Shown here: piece by piece, positions 17,084-25,215 of the stretch
How positions within the stretch are numbered: the stretch's first letter is position 1
Layout of the letters: each line of letters starts with the position of its first letter
Source of the DNA: JACCQS01 sp963766765
Lineage (GTDB): Bacteria; Actinomycetota; Actinomycetes; Mycobacteriales; Geodermatophilaceae
Reading direction: 5' to 3'
Assembly (NCBI GenBank): GCA_963766765.1
Contig: CAVYBR010000018.1
Coordinates: 1 to 64,000 of the forward strand
Length of the DNA: 64,000 nucleotides
Position numbers and translations under genes: made by a program
Notes under the pieces: model-generated
Database searches by the model: none
Told to the model about the DNA's origin: nothing
What the model saw: the letters and a program-made list of their open reading frames with translations, nothing else

Positions 17084-18404
17084 CTGCCTGCTCAGCCAGC
17101 TTTGCCTCTCCCTCCGGGCCGAGCATCGCCCAGTCGATCCGCGCCCAGCCGACGGCAGCCGCGCCCGCCGCCTCGTCGATAGTGGTCACGTCGGCCGTGC
17201 ACGATTCACGGCGAGCCAACGCTTCGGCGTACAACTGATCCTGATCCTCGACCAGCGCCCGCGCGACGACAGTCTTCAGCGCAGTCAGCGGGACCACCTC
17301 CCTGGTCCCGGGTATTCGCCGGACGACCACCGCGTCGCCTTCTGCGAGCTCGCGGGGTCCGATCTGCAGCCGTAGCGGAATTCCCTTCAGTTCCCGATCC
17401 ACGGCTCGCCGCCCGAAGGGTGTATCCGTACGGCTGTCGAGTTCACATCGAACGCCCGCCGCGGTGAGGTCTGAGACCACCTGAGCCGCTGCCTCGCTGA
17501 CCCCCGTTCCGTCTTTCACCACCATCACGATCGCCTGAGTCGGTGCCAGCACCGGCGGAACTCGAAGCCCGGCGTCGTCGCCATGACACATGATCAGGCC
17601 GCCGACCATCCGAGTGGACACGCCCCAGGACGTCTGCCAGACGAACTCCTGGCCGCCTTCGCTGGTGGTGTAGCGCACGCCGAAGCTCCTGGCGAAGTTC
17701 TGTCCGAACTCGTGACTGGTGCCCATCTGCAGAGCTTTGCCATCACGCATCATCGCCTCACAGGTGAGCGTGTTGACGGCACCGGCGAACCGTTCCCGCT
17801 TGGTCTTTCGGCCGCGCAGAACCGGAACGGCGAGGACGGTTTCCATGAAATCGGCGTAGACCTCGTCGAGGATCCGCCGGGCATAGTTGCTGGCGTCCGC
17901 CTCGGTGGCATGGCAGGTGTGTCCTTCTTGCCAGAGAAACTCCGTGGTGCGCAGGAAGATTCGCGGGCGCAGCTCCCAGCGCACCACATTCGACCAGTTG
18001 TTCACCAGCATCGGCAGGTCGCGGTAGGACTGAACCCACTTGGCGAAGAAGCTGTTGATGATCGTCTCCGAGGTCGGCCGGACCACGACCGGCTCCTCGA
18101 GCTCCTTGCCACCGGCGTGGGTGACCACGGCCAACTCCGGGCTGAAACCCTCGATGTGATCGGCTTCGCGCTGCAGGTAGCTCTGCGGGATGAACAGCGG
18201 GAAGTAGGCGTTCTGTGCGCCGGTCGCCTTGATCCGGTCGTCGACCTCGCGCTGCATGCGCTCCCAAATGGCATAGCCCCACGGTCGGATCACCATCGTG
18301 CCGCGGACCGGACCGTTGTCGGCCAGTTCGGCTTTGCTGATGACGTCCTGATACCAGCGGGGGAAGTCCTGCGCCTGGGGCGTCAGAACAGGAGGGCGAG
18401 CCAC
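16992..18404 (-). CDS. proS: Prolyl-tRNA synthetase, archaeal/eukaryotic-type
   Basis: Second, short-form class II ProRS, 470 aa, charging tRNA-Pro. Family signs: DFPRWYQDVISKAELADN, RGTMVIRPWGYAIWE, FIPQSYLQREADHIEGFSPE, motif 2 ELRPRIFLRTTEFLWQEGHTCH, QMGTSHEFGQNFARSF, the class II motif 3 TSWGVSTRMVGGLIM, anticodon-binding domain, and a C-terminal domain with ...VGWARIDWAMLG ending in EEHGLVAVVGRSY. It lacks the insertion domain of the bacterial type. Starts 38 nt after the bacterial-type ProRS and is probably cotranscribed with it. Having both forms suggests a specialised role such as inhibitor resistance, but that is inference. Confidence 0.93.
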   Translation of the reverse strand: MARPPVLTPQAQDFPRWYQDVISKAELADNGPVRGTMVIRPWGYAIWERMQREVDDRIKATGAQNAYFPLFIPQSYLQREADHIEGFSPELAVVTHAGGKELEEPVVVRPTSETIINSFFAKWVQSYRDLPMLVNNWSNVVRWELRPRIFLRTTEFLWQEGHTCHATEADASNYARRILDEVYADFMETVLAVPVLRGRKTKRERFAGAVNTLTCEAMMRDGKALQMGTSHEFGQNFARSFGVRYTTSEGGQEFVWQTSWGVSTRMVGGLIMCHGDDAGLRVPPVLAPTQAIVMVVKDGTGVSEAAAQVVSDLTAAGVRCELDSRTDTPFGRRAVDRELKGIPLRLQIGPRELAEGDAVVVRRIPGTREVVPLTALKTVVARALVEDQDQLYAEALARRESCTADVTTIDEAAGAAAVGWARIDWAMLGPEGEAKLAEQAVSVRCLLSADGGVPASEEEHGLVAVVGRSY

Positions 18405-18442
18405 CCATCACAGCCTAATTCGGGGGGGACGGCCGACGCCGG

Positions 18443-20191
18443 TCAGGTGTGAACTGCCTCGAAGATCAGCGCGGCAGCCCGGCCGACAGGTACCTCGGTC
18501 CGTTCATCGGTTCGCCGGTCGCGGAGTTCGACCACTCCTTCGGCGAGTCCTCGTCCCACGGTGACGATCGTCGGTATGCCGATCAATTCGGCGTCAGTGA
18601 ATTTGATCCCCGGGCTGACCTTGCGCCGGTCGTCGTAGAGCACGTCCAGTCCCATGGCTCCAAGTTCCTCAGCGAGGAACTCGGCGGCATCGAAGACCGC
18701 CGGGTCCTTGCTCGTGGCCACGAGGTGGACGTCGGCCGGGGCCACCTCCCGCGGCCAACACAGGCCTGAGTCGTCGTGGGTCGACTCCGCGACCGCCGCC
18801 ACGGCGCGGGATACACCGATCCCGTACGACCCCATCGTCACCGTGACCAACTTGCCGTTCTCGTCGAGGACCTTGAGATCCAGCGCTTCGGCGTACTTCC
18901 GACCGAGCTGGAAGATGTGGCCGATTTCGATGCCACGGGCGAGCTCCAACGGACCGGATCCGTCCGGGGCCGGGTCCCCGGCCCTGATCTCCACCGCCTC
19001 GATCGTCCCGTCAGCAGTGAAGTCGCGGCCGCAGACCAGATCGAAGACGTGCCGCCCCGGCTCGTTCGCGCCGGTCACCCAGCGCGTGCCGCTCACCACG
19101 CGAGGGTCGAGCAGGTAGCGGATGCCACTGGAGGACTTCTTTCCCAGGGACGCGGGACCGATGTAGCCCTTGACCAACGCCGGGTTCGCCGCGAAGTCCG
19201 CCTCGATGAAGGGTTCGACCGTCGCCGGATCGACTTGTGCCTCCAACCGCTTTGCGTCAACATCCCGGTCGCCGGGCAACCCGATCGCGAGCGGCTCGCG
19301 CTTGCCGTCTGGGTGCGCAAGCATCACGACCACGTTCTTCAACGTGTCCGCGGCCGACCAGGGCCGGTCCGTCCGCGGGAACCGCTCGTTCGCCACCGCG
19401 ACGAGCGTGTCGATCGTCGGCGTGTCCGGGGTGTCCTCGACGTGAGCCGCCGGCGCGTCGACGTACGGGATCGGGTCGGGAACGGGTGTCCGCACCGCCT
19501 CGACGTTCGCGGCGTACCCGCCGGCGCTGCGCACGAACGTGTCCTCACCCACCTCGTTGGGGTGCAAGAACTCCTCGCTGCGGGAACCGCCCATGGCACC
19601 CGACATGGCGGAGACGATCACGTAGTCCAGTCCTAGCCGATCAAAGGTGGCGATGTAGGCGGCTCGGTGCGCGGCGTACGAAGCGTCGAGTCCGGAATCA
19701 TGGGTGTCGAACGAGTAGGAGTCCTTCATGACGAACTCACGAAGCCGCAACAGGCCGGCCCGCGGCCGCGCCTCGTCGCGGAACTTCGTCTGGATCTGAT
19801 AGAGCCACAGCGGAAGATCCTTGTATGAGGAGTAGAGGTCCTTCACGAGCAGGGTGAACATCTCCTCGTGGGTCGGTGCGAGCAGATGCTCTGAACCGCG
19901 GCGATCCTTCAGCCGGAACAGGTTGTCGCCGTAGTCGGTCCAGCGGCCCGAGGCCTCGTAGGGCTCGCGGGGCAGCAGGGACGGGAACTGCACCTCCTGC
20001 GCGCCCATCCGGTCCATCTCCTCGCGGATGATCCGCTCGATGTTGCGAAAGACCCGATAGCCCAGTGGCAGCCAGGTGTAACCGCCTGATGCCGCCCGGC
20101 GGATGTAGCCGGCCCGGACCAGCAGCCGATGACTCGGGATCTCGGCATCGGCCGGGTCTTCGCGCAGGGTTCTCAGGAAAAGGGTGGACAT
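18443..20191 (-). CDS. proS: Prolyl-tRNA synthetase, bacterial-type
   Basis: Canonical bacterial ProRS, 582 aa from ATG 20191 (SD weak; frame open to 20383). N-terminus STLFLRTLREDPADAEIPSH, motif 1 region GYTWLPLGYRVFRNIE, motif 2 QTKFRDEARPRAGLLRLREF, MKDSYSFD, then the large editing (INS) domain (about residues 225-405, with LKNVVVMLAHPDG and RVVSGTRWVTGANEPGRH). Motif 3 GSYGIGVSRAVAAVAE and the anticodon-binding domain LDVLYDDRRKVSPGIKFTDAELIG follow. The INS domain deacylates Ala-tRNA-Pro. Upstream is the amidohydrolase gene (25 nt gap); downstream the second ProRS. Confidence 0.95.
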   Translation of the reverse strand: MSTLFLRTLREDPADAEIPSHRLLVRAGYIRRAASGGYTWLPLGYRVFRNIERIIREEMDRMGAQEVQFPSLLPREPYEASGRWTDYGDNLFRLKDRRGSEHLLAPTHEEMFTLLVKDLYSSYKDLPLWLYQIQTKFRDEARPRAGLLRLREFVMKDSYSFDTHDSGLDASYAAHRAAYIATFDRLGLDYVIVSAMSGAMGGSRSEEFLHPNEVGEDTFVRSAGGYAANVEAVRTPVPDPIPYVDAPAAHVEDTPDTPTIDTLVAVANERFPRTDRPWSAADTLKNVVVMLAHPDGKREPLAIGLPGDRDVDAKRLEAQVDPATVEPFIEADFAANPALVKGYIGPASLGKKSSSGIRYLLDPRVVSGTRWVTGANEPGRHVFDLVCGRDFTADGTIEAVEIRAGDPAPDGSGPLELARGIEIGHIFQLGRKYAEALDLKVLDENGKLVTVTMGSYGIGVSRAVAAVAESTHDDSGLCWPREVAPADVHLVATSKDPAVFDAAEFLAEELGAMGLDVLYDDRRKVSPGIKFTDAELIGIPTIVTVGRGLAEGVVELRDRRTDERTEVPVGRAAALIFEAVHT

Positions 20192-20216
20192 CCGCAACAG
20201 CACGCCGCGCAGTCTC

Positions 20217-21299
20217 TCAGGCGACGACTTTGCCGCGCAGGACGATCCGCGCTGGGCGGCCGAGCACCGACAGATCCGCGCGCGGATCGCTCTCGTAGGC
20301 AATGAGGTCAGCCGGTGCGCCCTCCTCGATTCCCGGTAGGCCGAGCCAGGACCGGGCCGCCCACGAGCCGGCGGCCAGCGCATCGTCGGCCGACAGGCCC
20401 GCAGCGGCCAACGCCGCGACCTCTCGCGCGATCAGGCCGTGCGGCAGAGAGCCGCCGGCATCGCTGCCGGCGTAGATCGGGACACCGGCTTCGTACGCAA
20501 TCCGCACCATGTCCTCAACCCCGCCGTGCAGGCGTCGCATGTGCGCGGCATAGGTGGGGAACTTCGACTCCGCGGCATCCGCGATGTCCGCGAAGTTGGC
20601 GATATTGATCAGCGTCGGCACCAGGGCCGTGCGCCGGACGGCCATTTCGTCGATGACGTCAGCTGTCAGCCCGGTGCCGTGCTCGATGCAGTCGATGCCG
20701 GCGAATACGAGGTCGGGGATTGCCGCTGCGCTGAACACATGTGCCGTCACGCGGGCACCGAGGTCATGCGCGGCCGAGATCGCCGACGTGATTGCCTCGG
20801 CCGGCCAGCAGGGCGCCAGGTCCCCGACATCGCGCTCGATCCAGTCCCCCACCAGCTTCACCCAGCCGTCACTGCTACGTGCTTGGTCCACGACGGCACC
20901 GGGGAGTTCCGCGGGATCGTTCAGTTCGACAGCCAGGCCCGGGAGATAGCGCCGGTACGGGGCGAGATGCCGCCCCGCCCGGATGATCCGGGGAAGATCG
21001 TCGTGGTCGTCGAGCTGGCGGGTATCCACTGGGACCCCGCAATCCCGCAGGAGTAGGGCGCCTGCGTCACGATCAGCGATGGCTTGCACGCGCTGACCCT
21101 CGAGGTCGGCGACGACCCCTTCTGGACCCAGCCCGAGGTGGTTGTGCGCGTCCACGAGCCCTGGGAGCAACCAGCACCCGTTCACCACGGTTTCGGCCCC
21201 GGGCACGGACTCGAAGGTGAATCGGCCGTCGCGGACCCAGATGTCGCGCGACTCGTCCCCGGGCAGAACCACCCCACGCAGGTGGAGCGCGGCGGCCAC
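20217..21299 (-). CDS. Amidohydrolase family protein (imidazolonepropionase-like)
   Basis: Predicted metal-dependent amidohydrolase of about 360 aa. N-terminal beta strands (LHLRGVVLPGDESRDIWVRDGR), metal motif GLVDAHNHLGLG (HxH), HVFSAAAIPD, a metal histidine in GIDCIEHGT, and the metal Asp in PIYAGSDAGGSLPHG. The end has the typical ADLIAYESDPRADLSVLGRPARIVLRG split over the small beta domain. Substrate unknown. GTG at 21299 lies 10 nt after the ffh stop, so it is probably cotranscribed with ffh. A longer frame to 21557 is antisense-like noise inside ffh. Confidence 0.85.
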   Translation of the reverse strand: MAAALHLRGVVLPGDESRDIWVRDGRFTFESVPGAETVVNGCWLLPGLVDAHNHLGLGPEGVVADLEGQRVQAIADRDAGALLLRDCGVPVDTRQLDDHDDLPRIIRAGRHLAPYRRYLPGLAVELNDPAELPGAVVDQARSSDGWVKLVGDWIERDVGDLAPCWPAEAITSAISAAHDLGARVTAHVFSAAAIPDLVFAGIDCIEHGTGLTADVIDEMAVRRTALVPTLINIANFADIADAAESKFPTYAAHMRRLHGGVEDMVRIAYEAGVPIYAGSDAGGSLPHGLIAREVAALAAAGLSADDALAAGSWAARSWLGLPGIEEGAPADLIAYESDPRADLSVLGRPARIVLRGKVVA

Positions 21300-21309
21300 C
21301 CGAACGCCG

Positions 21310-22872
21310 CTACTTCTTCTTGCCGAAGCGCAAGGCCGCCAGGTCCGGCATCTGCATGCCCGGCGGCAGTCCGCTTGCCCCGAGGAGCTGGTCCAGGTCC
21401 GGCCGCGCACCGGTCGGTCCGCCCTGGTCCTGCGTCGAGCGGACGCCACCCAGCTGGCGCTGCTGGCCACCCTTCTTGCCCTTCTTCCCCTTGGCGTTCT
21501 TGCGCGCCTGGAGTTGCTGCTGACGTCCCTTCGCCTTCTTCGACATCGCCCGCGCACCCGGCAGGCCCATGCCGCCGGCCATCTGGGTCATCATCTTGCG
21601 CGCCTCGAAGAAGCGTTCCACGAGCCCGTTGACCTCGGTGACCGTGACACCCGAGCCGTTCGCGATCCGCACCCGGCGGGATCCTTTGATGATCCGCGGA
21701 TCATTGCGCTCCGCGCGGGTCATCGACCGGATGATCGCTGCGGTTCGGTCGAGATCCTTGTCGTCGACCTGGGCCAGCGCCTCTTTCATCTGCCCGGCAC
21801 CGGGCAGCATTCCGAGCAGGTTGCCGATCGGCCCCATCTTGCGGATGGCCATCATCTGGTCGAGGAAGTCATCGAGGGTGAAGCCGTCGCCGGAGGCCAG
21901 CTTTCCGGCCATCTCCTCTGCCTGGTCGGCATCGAAGCTCTTCTCCGCCTGCTCGATGAGGCTGAGGATGTCGCCCATCCCGAGGATCCGGGACGCCATT
22001 CGCTCCGGGTGGAAGACATCGAAGTCGCTGAGCTTCTCGCCGGTCGAGGCGAACATGATCGGTCGGCCGGTGATTTCCCGGACTGAGAGCGCGGCGCCAC
22101 CGCGCGCGTCGCCATCGAGTTTGGTCAGCACCACGCCGGTGAAGCCGACCCCGTCGCGGAACGCCTCAGCCGTCGTGACTGCGTCCTGCCCGATCATCGC
22201 GTCGACGACGAACAGAATCTCGTCCGGCGTGACCGCGTTGCGGATTGCCGCTGCCTGCTCCATCAACTCGTCGTCGATGCCGAGCCGGCCCGCGGTGTCC
22301 ACGACGACGATGTCATGCATCGTCCGCGCCGCATGGTCGAGCGAGTCCCGCGCGACGGCGACCGGGTCGCCGACCCCGTTGCCGGGCTCGGGCGCAAAGA
22401 CGTCGACGCCGGCCTGCTCACCGACGATCTGCAGCTGGGTCACGGCGTTGGGTCGTTGCAGGTCGGCGGCGACGAGGAGCGGGGTGTGACCCTGCTCGCG
22501 CAACCACAGGCCCAGCTTTCCGGCGAGCGTGGTCTTTCCGGAGCCCTGGAGCCCGGCCAGCATGATCGTGGTCGGGGGGTGCTTGGCAAAGCGCAGCCGT
22601 CGAGTCTCCCCGCCCAAGATCGACACGAGCTCCTCGTTGACGATCTTGATGACCTGCTGAGCGGGGTTCAGCGCGCGCGAGACCTCGTTACCGGCAGCCC
22701 GCTGCTTGATCGCGGCAACGAAGCTCTTGACGACGGGAAGCGCCACGTCGGCTTCCAGCAGTGCGATCCGGATCTCACGGGCCGTGGCATCGATGTCGGC
22801 TTCGGTGAGCCGGCCCTTGCTGCGCAAGCCCGAGAAGGCCTTCTCGAGTCGGTCGGACAGGGTCGCGAACAC
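21310..22872 (-). CDS. ffh: Signal recognition particle protein Ffh
   Basis: SRP54 GTPase that binds signal sequences and 4.5S RNA for co-translational membrane targeting. 520 aa: N domain (MFATLSDRLEKAFSGLRSKG), G domain with G1 GLQGSGKTTLAGKL, DTAGRLGID, TKLDGDARGG and the SRP insertion box, then the M domain with methionine-rich segments (QMKEALAQVDD, KMMTQMAGGMGLPG). The C-terminus is a basic Lys/Gln-rich tail. The partner receptor ftsY is encoded at 33731-34900. Confidence 0.97.
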   Translation of the reverse strand: MFATLSDRLEKAFSGLRSKGRLTEADIDATAREIRIALLEADVALPVVKSFVAAIKQRAAGNEVSRALNPAQQVIKIVNEELVSILGGETRRLRFAKHPPTTIMLAGLQGSGKTTLAGKLGLWLREQGHTPLLVAADLQRPNAVTQLQIVGEQAGVDVFAPEPGNGVGDPVAVARDSLDHAARTMHDIVVVDTAGRLGIDDELMEQAAAIRNAVTPDEILFVVDAMIGQDAVTTAEAFRDGVGFTGVVLTKLDGDARGGAALSVREITGRPIMFASTGEKLSDFDVFHPERMASRILGMGDILSLIEQAEKSFDADQAEEMAGKLASGDGFTLDDFLDQMMAIRKMGPIGNLLGMLPGAGQMKEALAQVDDKDLDRTAAIIRSMTRAERNDPRIIKGSRRVRIANGSGVTVTEVNGLVERFFEARKMMTQMAGGMGLPGARAMSKKAKGRQQQLQARKNAKGKKGKKGGQQRQLGGVRSTQDQGGPTGARPDLDQLLGASGLPPGMQMPDLAALRFGKKK

Positions 22873-23074
22873 GCTTGGTGAAACCTCTCAGAGACTGGCG
22901 CGCGCAGGTAGGCCAGTGCGGCACGCGATGTCACCAGTCTAGGCCAGCCCCGGCGCGGAGATTGATCGACTGCGGACAGTGACAGCCGGTGAGAGATCGG
23001 TGAGGATGATCATCACGGGCGACGGGACAGTCGGGGAGCTCGACGGCGGCGGCCGCGTTGAGGGGGCACCGAAG
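22873..23074. other. Divergent intergenic region between ffh and the GH25 gene
   Basis: About 200 bp. It should hold the ffh and lysozyme promoters. An open frame to 22979 upstream of the GH25 start is not supported because the signal peptide begins only at 23075. No repeats or RNA fold recognised. Confidence 0.35.
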
Positions 23075-23911
23075 ATGCGCGTCATCCCACCGCTTACTCA
23101 CCCCGCAAAGTTCATGATCGGCCTGCTGACCGTCCTCGTGTGGGCTCCCACGGGCGGCACCGCGGTCGCGGCTCCGCCGCCGAGCGACCCGCCCCTGCAG
23201 GTGCAGAACCAGACCGACAACCACTCCATGGGCATCACGATCGAGACGTTCGAGGGCGGTCAACCCGGCGCCGCACCACCGACGGGCGCGGTGGCCTCGG
23301 TCCTAGGCATCGATGTCTCGAGTTATCAGGGCGACGTCAACTGGCCGGGCCAGTGGAATGCCGGCAAGCGGTTCGCCTACGTGAAGGCCACGGAGGGAAC
23401 CACGTACACGAATCCGTTCTTCACCCAGCAGTACAACGGGTCCTACGGCGTCGGCATGATCCGCGGCGCCTATCACTTCGCCCGTCCGGATCAATCCAGC
23501 GGTGCCAGCCAAGCCCGCTACTTCGTCGAGCACGGGGGCGGCTGGTCCAGCGACGGCAAGACGCTGCCTGGCGCGCTGGACATGGAGTACAACCCATACG
23601 GGGCAACCTGTTTCGGCAAGAGCCCGAGCGGCATGGTGTCGTGGGTCAGAGACTTCCACGACACCTACTTCACCTTGACCGGTCGGTATCCGGTGATCTA
23701 CACGTCGACCAGTTGGTGGAACCTGTGCGCGGGCAGCGGCCACGGCTTCGGCGCCACGGTGCCGCTCTGGGTGGCGCGCTACGCCTCCTCGGTCGGGACG
23801 CTGCCGAGTGGGTGGAGCTATTACACGTTCTGGCAGTACACCGCGACGCCCATCGACCAGAACAGGTTCAACGGCGCCTACGACCGACTGGTTGCCCTGG
23901 CCACTGGCTGA
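23075..23911 (+). CDS. Secreted glycoside hydrolase family 25 lysozyme
   Basis: Muramidase cleaving the MurNAc-GlcNAc bond of peptidoglycan. 278 aa from ATG 23075 (AGGGGG upstream): signal peptide (MIGLLTVLVWAPTGGTAVAA region), a short Pro/Gln-rich linker, then the GH25 barrel with catalytic Asp in LGIDVSSYQGDVNW, FAYVKATEGTTY, MIRGAYHFARP, the DxE pair in ALDMEYNPYG, PVIYTSTSWWN and WQYTATPID. Likely acts on the cell wall or on competitors. The 3' end overlaps the convergent zinc-ribbon gene by 34 bp. Confidence 0.93.
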   Translation: MRVIPPLTHPAKFMIGLLTVLVWAPTGGTAVAAPPPSDPPLQVQNQTDNHSMGITIETFEGGQPGAAPPTGAVASVLGIDVSSYQGDVNWPGQWNAGKRFAYVKATEGTTYTNPFFTQQYNGSYGVGMIRGAYHFARPDQSSGASQARYFVEHGGGWSSDGKTLPGALDMEYNPYGATCFGKSPSGMVSWVRDFHDTYFTLTGRYPVIYTSTSWWNLCAGSGHGFGATVPLWVARYASSVGTLPSGWSYYTFWQYTATPIDQNRFNGAYDRLVALATG

Positions 23912-24105
23912 TCGGCACGACGAACAACGGCTCGCGGATCAGCAATGAAGTCCGGAGCCACGATGGTCGCCGCACCGCACTCGGTGCAGTACCACTCCGG
24001 ACAATCCGCGCCGTGGCCGTCGCGGCACGGCGGCTGCTCGAATTCGGTTGTCCGCGCACAATTGCGGCAGGCAAAGCTGGCGAACGTGATGGTGCACAGT
24101 TCCAT
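23878..24105 (-). CDS. Small zinc-ribbon-like protein of unknown function
   Basis: 75-aa protein with a strong ribosome binding site (AAGGAGG, about 6 nt before ATG 24105). It has two cysteine pairs, ACRNCAR near residue 13 and WYCTECGA near residue 38, plus single cysteines at positions about 4, 27 and 35. The two CxxC knuckles are about 22 residues apart, as in a zinc ribbon. The C-terminus is Arg/Ala-rich. I do not recognise a family. The strong SD and the cysteine pattern argue that it is real although it overlaps the lysozyme gene. Could be a zinc-binding regulator or chaperone. Confidence 0.72.
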   Translation of the reverse strand: MELCTITFASFACRNCARTTEFEQPPCRDGHGADCPEWYCTECGAATIVAPDFIADPRAVVRRADQPVARATSRS

Positions 24106-24219
24106 CACGAGCCTCCTTCCGGAGCGCTGAAGATCTCCTGATAGCACCGTCGCACAGCGGTGCGGCAACGGGCGTCACCTCCGTCGGCGTGTCAGCCGGC
24201 CGTGCGACAGACTTGCTCG

Positions 24220-25215
24220 GTGTCCACCGTCGCCGGCCCCTCGTCGAACCCGCCCACTGAGCGCTCCCCGCGGCGCAAGGACCGACTGTGGCTGGTCATC
24301 GTCGCCGCTGCGCTCTGGGGCACGGATGGGCTGCTCCGCGTCCCATTGGTCACTCAACTCGAGCCAAGCACGATCGTTTTCGCAGAGCACGCCATCATCT
24401 GCGTCGTCATCCTCCCGTGGCTGGCCGGGGCGCTTCGTGCCTTCGCCGCTGCCCCACGAAGGGTGCAGCTGGCGATTCTGGCAATCGGGATCGGCGCATC
24501 CGCGGTAGCAACGACACTGTTCACCGCTGCCTTCTCCCTCGGGGATCCGGTCACACCGCTGGTCTTGCAGAAGCTCCAGCCGGTGATCGCCATCGCCCTG
24601 GCCGCGCTCGTGCTCGGTGAACGGGTCACCGTTCGGTTTCCGCTCTTCATCGTTCCGACGCTGGCCGGGGCTTGGCTCTTGACCTTTCCCGACCCGTTCG
24701 GCGTCTCGCTCAATCAGGCCCAAGCCGGCCTGCTCGCCGTGGGGGCGGCCGCCCTGTGGGCCGGCGGAACGGTGCTCGGTCGGTACGCCGCGACCGCGAT
24801 GGCCACCCAACACGTGACAATGCTGCGCTTGTTCTTCGGCCTGATCACCTCATGCGTGATCGTGCTGATCATGGACGCGCCACTCCTGCCCGCGGCCGGC
24901 GACATCCCCGGCCTGATCCTGCTCGCGCTGATCCCCGGACTGCTCGCGCTGTTGTTGTACTACCGCGGGCTGGCAGGCACGGCGGCATCGAGGGCGACCC
25001 TTGGCGAACTGGCCTTCCCGCTCACCGCAGCCTTCATCGGCGTCGTGTTCCTCGACGGTTCGCTTGACGGGTCACAGTGGTTCGGCTTCGCCCTGTTGCT
25101 GGCCTCGGTCACCCTGCTGGCTATGCATGAGCGCCGGGCTCGGACCCCGGCGATCATGTTTGGTCCGCTGCAGCCTGCAACAACGAGCTCAGCTGTGTCC
25201 GAACCTGATCGGTGA
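24220..25215 (+). CDS. EamA/DMT-superfamily transporter
   Basis: About 331 aa with ten hydrophobic segments in two EamA repeats (first LWLVIVAAALWGTDGLLR; second LLAVGAAALWAGGTVLGRYA), the usual drug/metabolite transporter layout. Conserved FAEHAIICVV, KLQPVIAIALAALVLGE and ELAFPLTAAFIGVVFLD fit. Likely exports or imports small metabolites; the substrate is unknown. GTG 24220 is preferred; the frame extends to 24160. The 3' end overlaps glnD by 62 bp, tail to tail. Confidence 0.88.
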   Translation: MSTVAGPSSNPPTERSPRRKDRLWLVIVAAALWGTDGLLRVPLVTQLEPSTIVFAEHAIICVVILPWLAGALRAFAAAPRRVQLAILAIGIGASAVATTLFTAAFSLGDPVTPLVLQKLQPVIAIALAALVLGERVTVRFPLFIVPTLAGAWLLTFPDPFGVSLNQAQAGLLAVGAAALWAGGTVLGRYAATAMATQHVTMLRLFFGLITSCVIVLIMDAPLLPAAGDIPGLILLALIPGLLALLLYYRGLAGTAASRATLGELAFPLTAAFIGVVFLDGSLDGSQWFGFALLLASVTLLAMHERRARTPAIMFGPLQPATTSSAVSEPDR

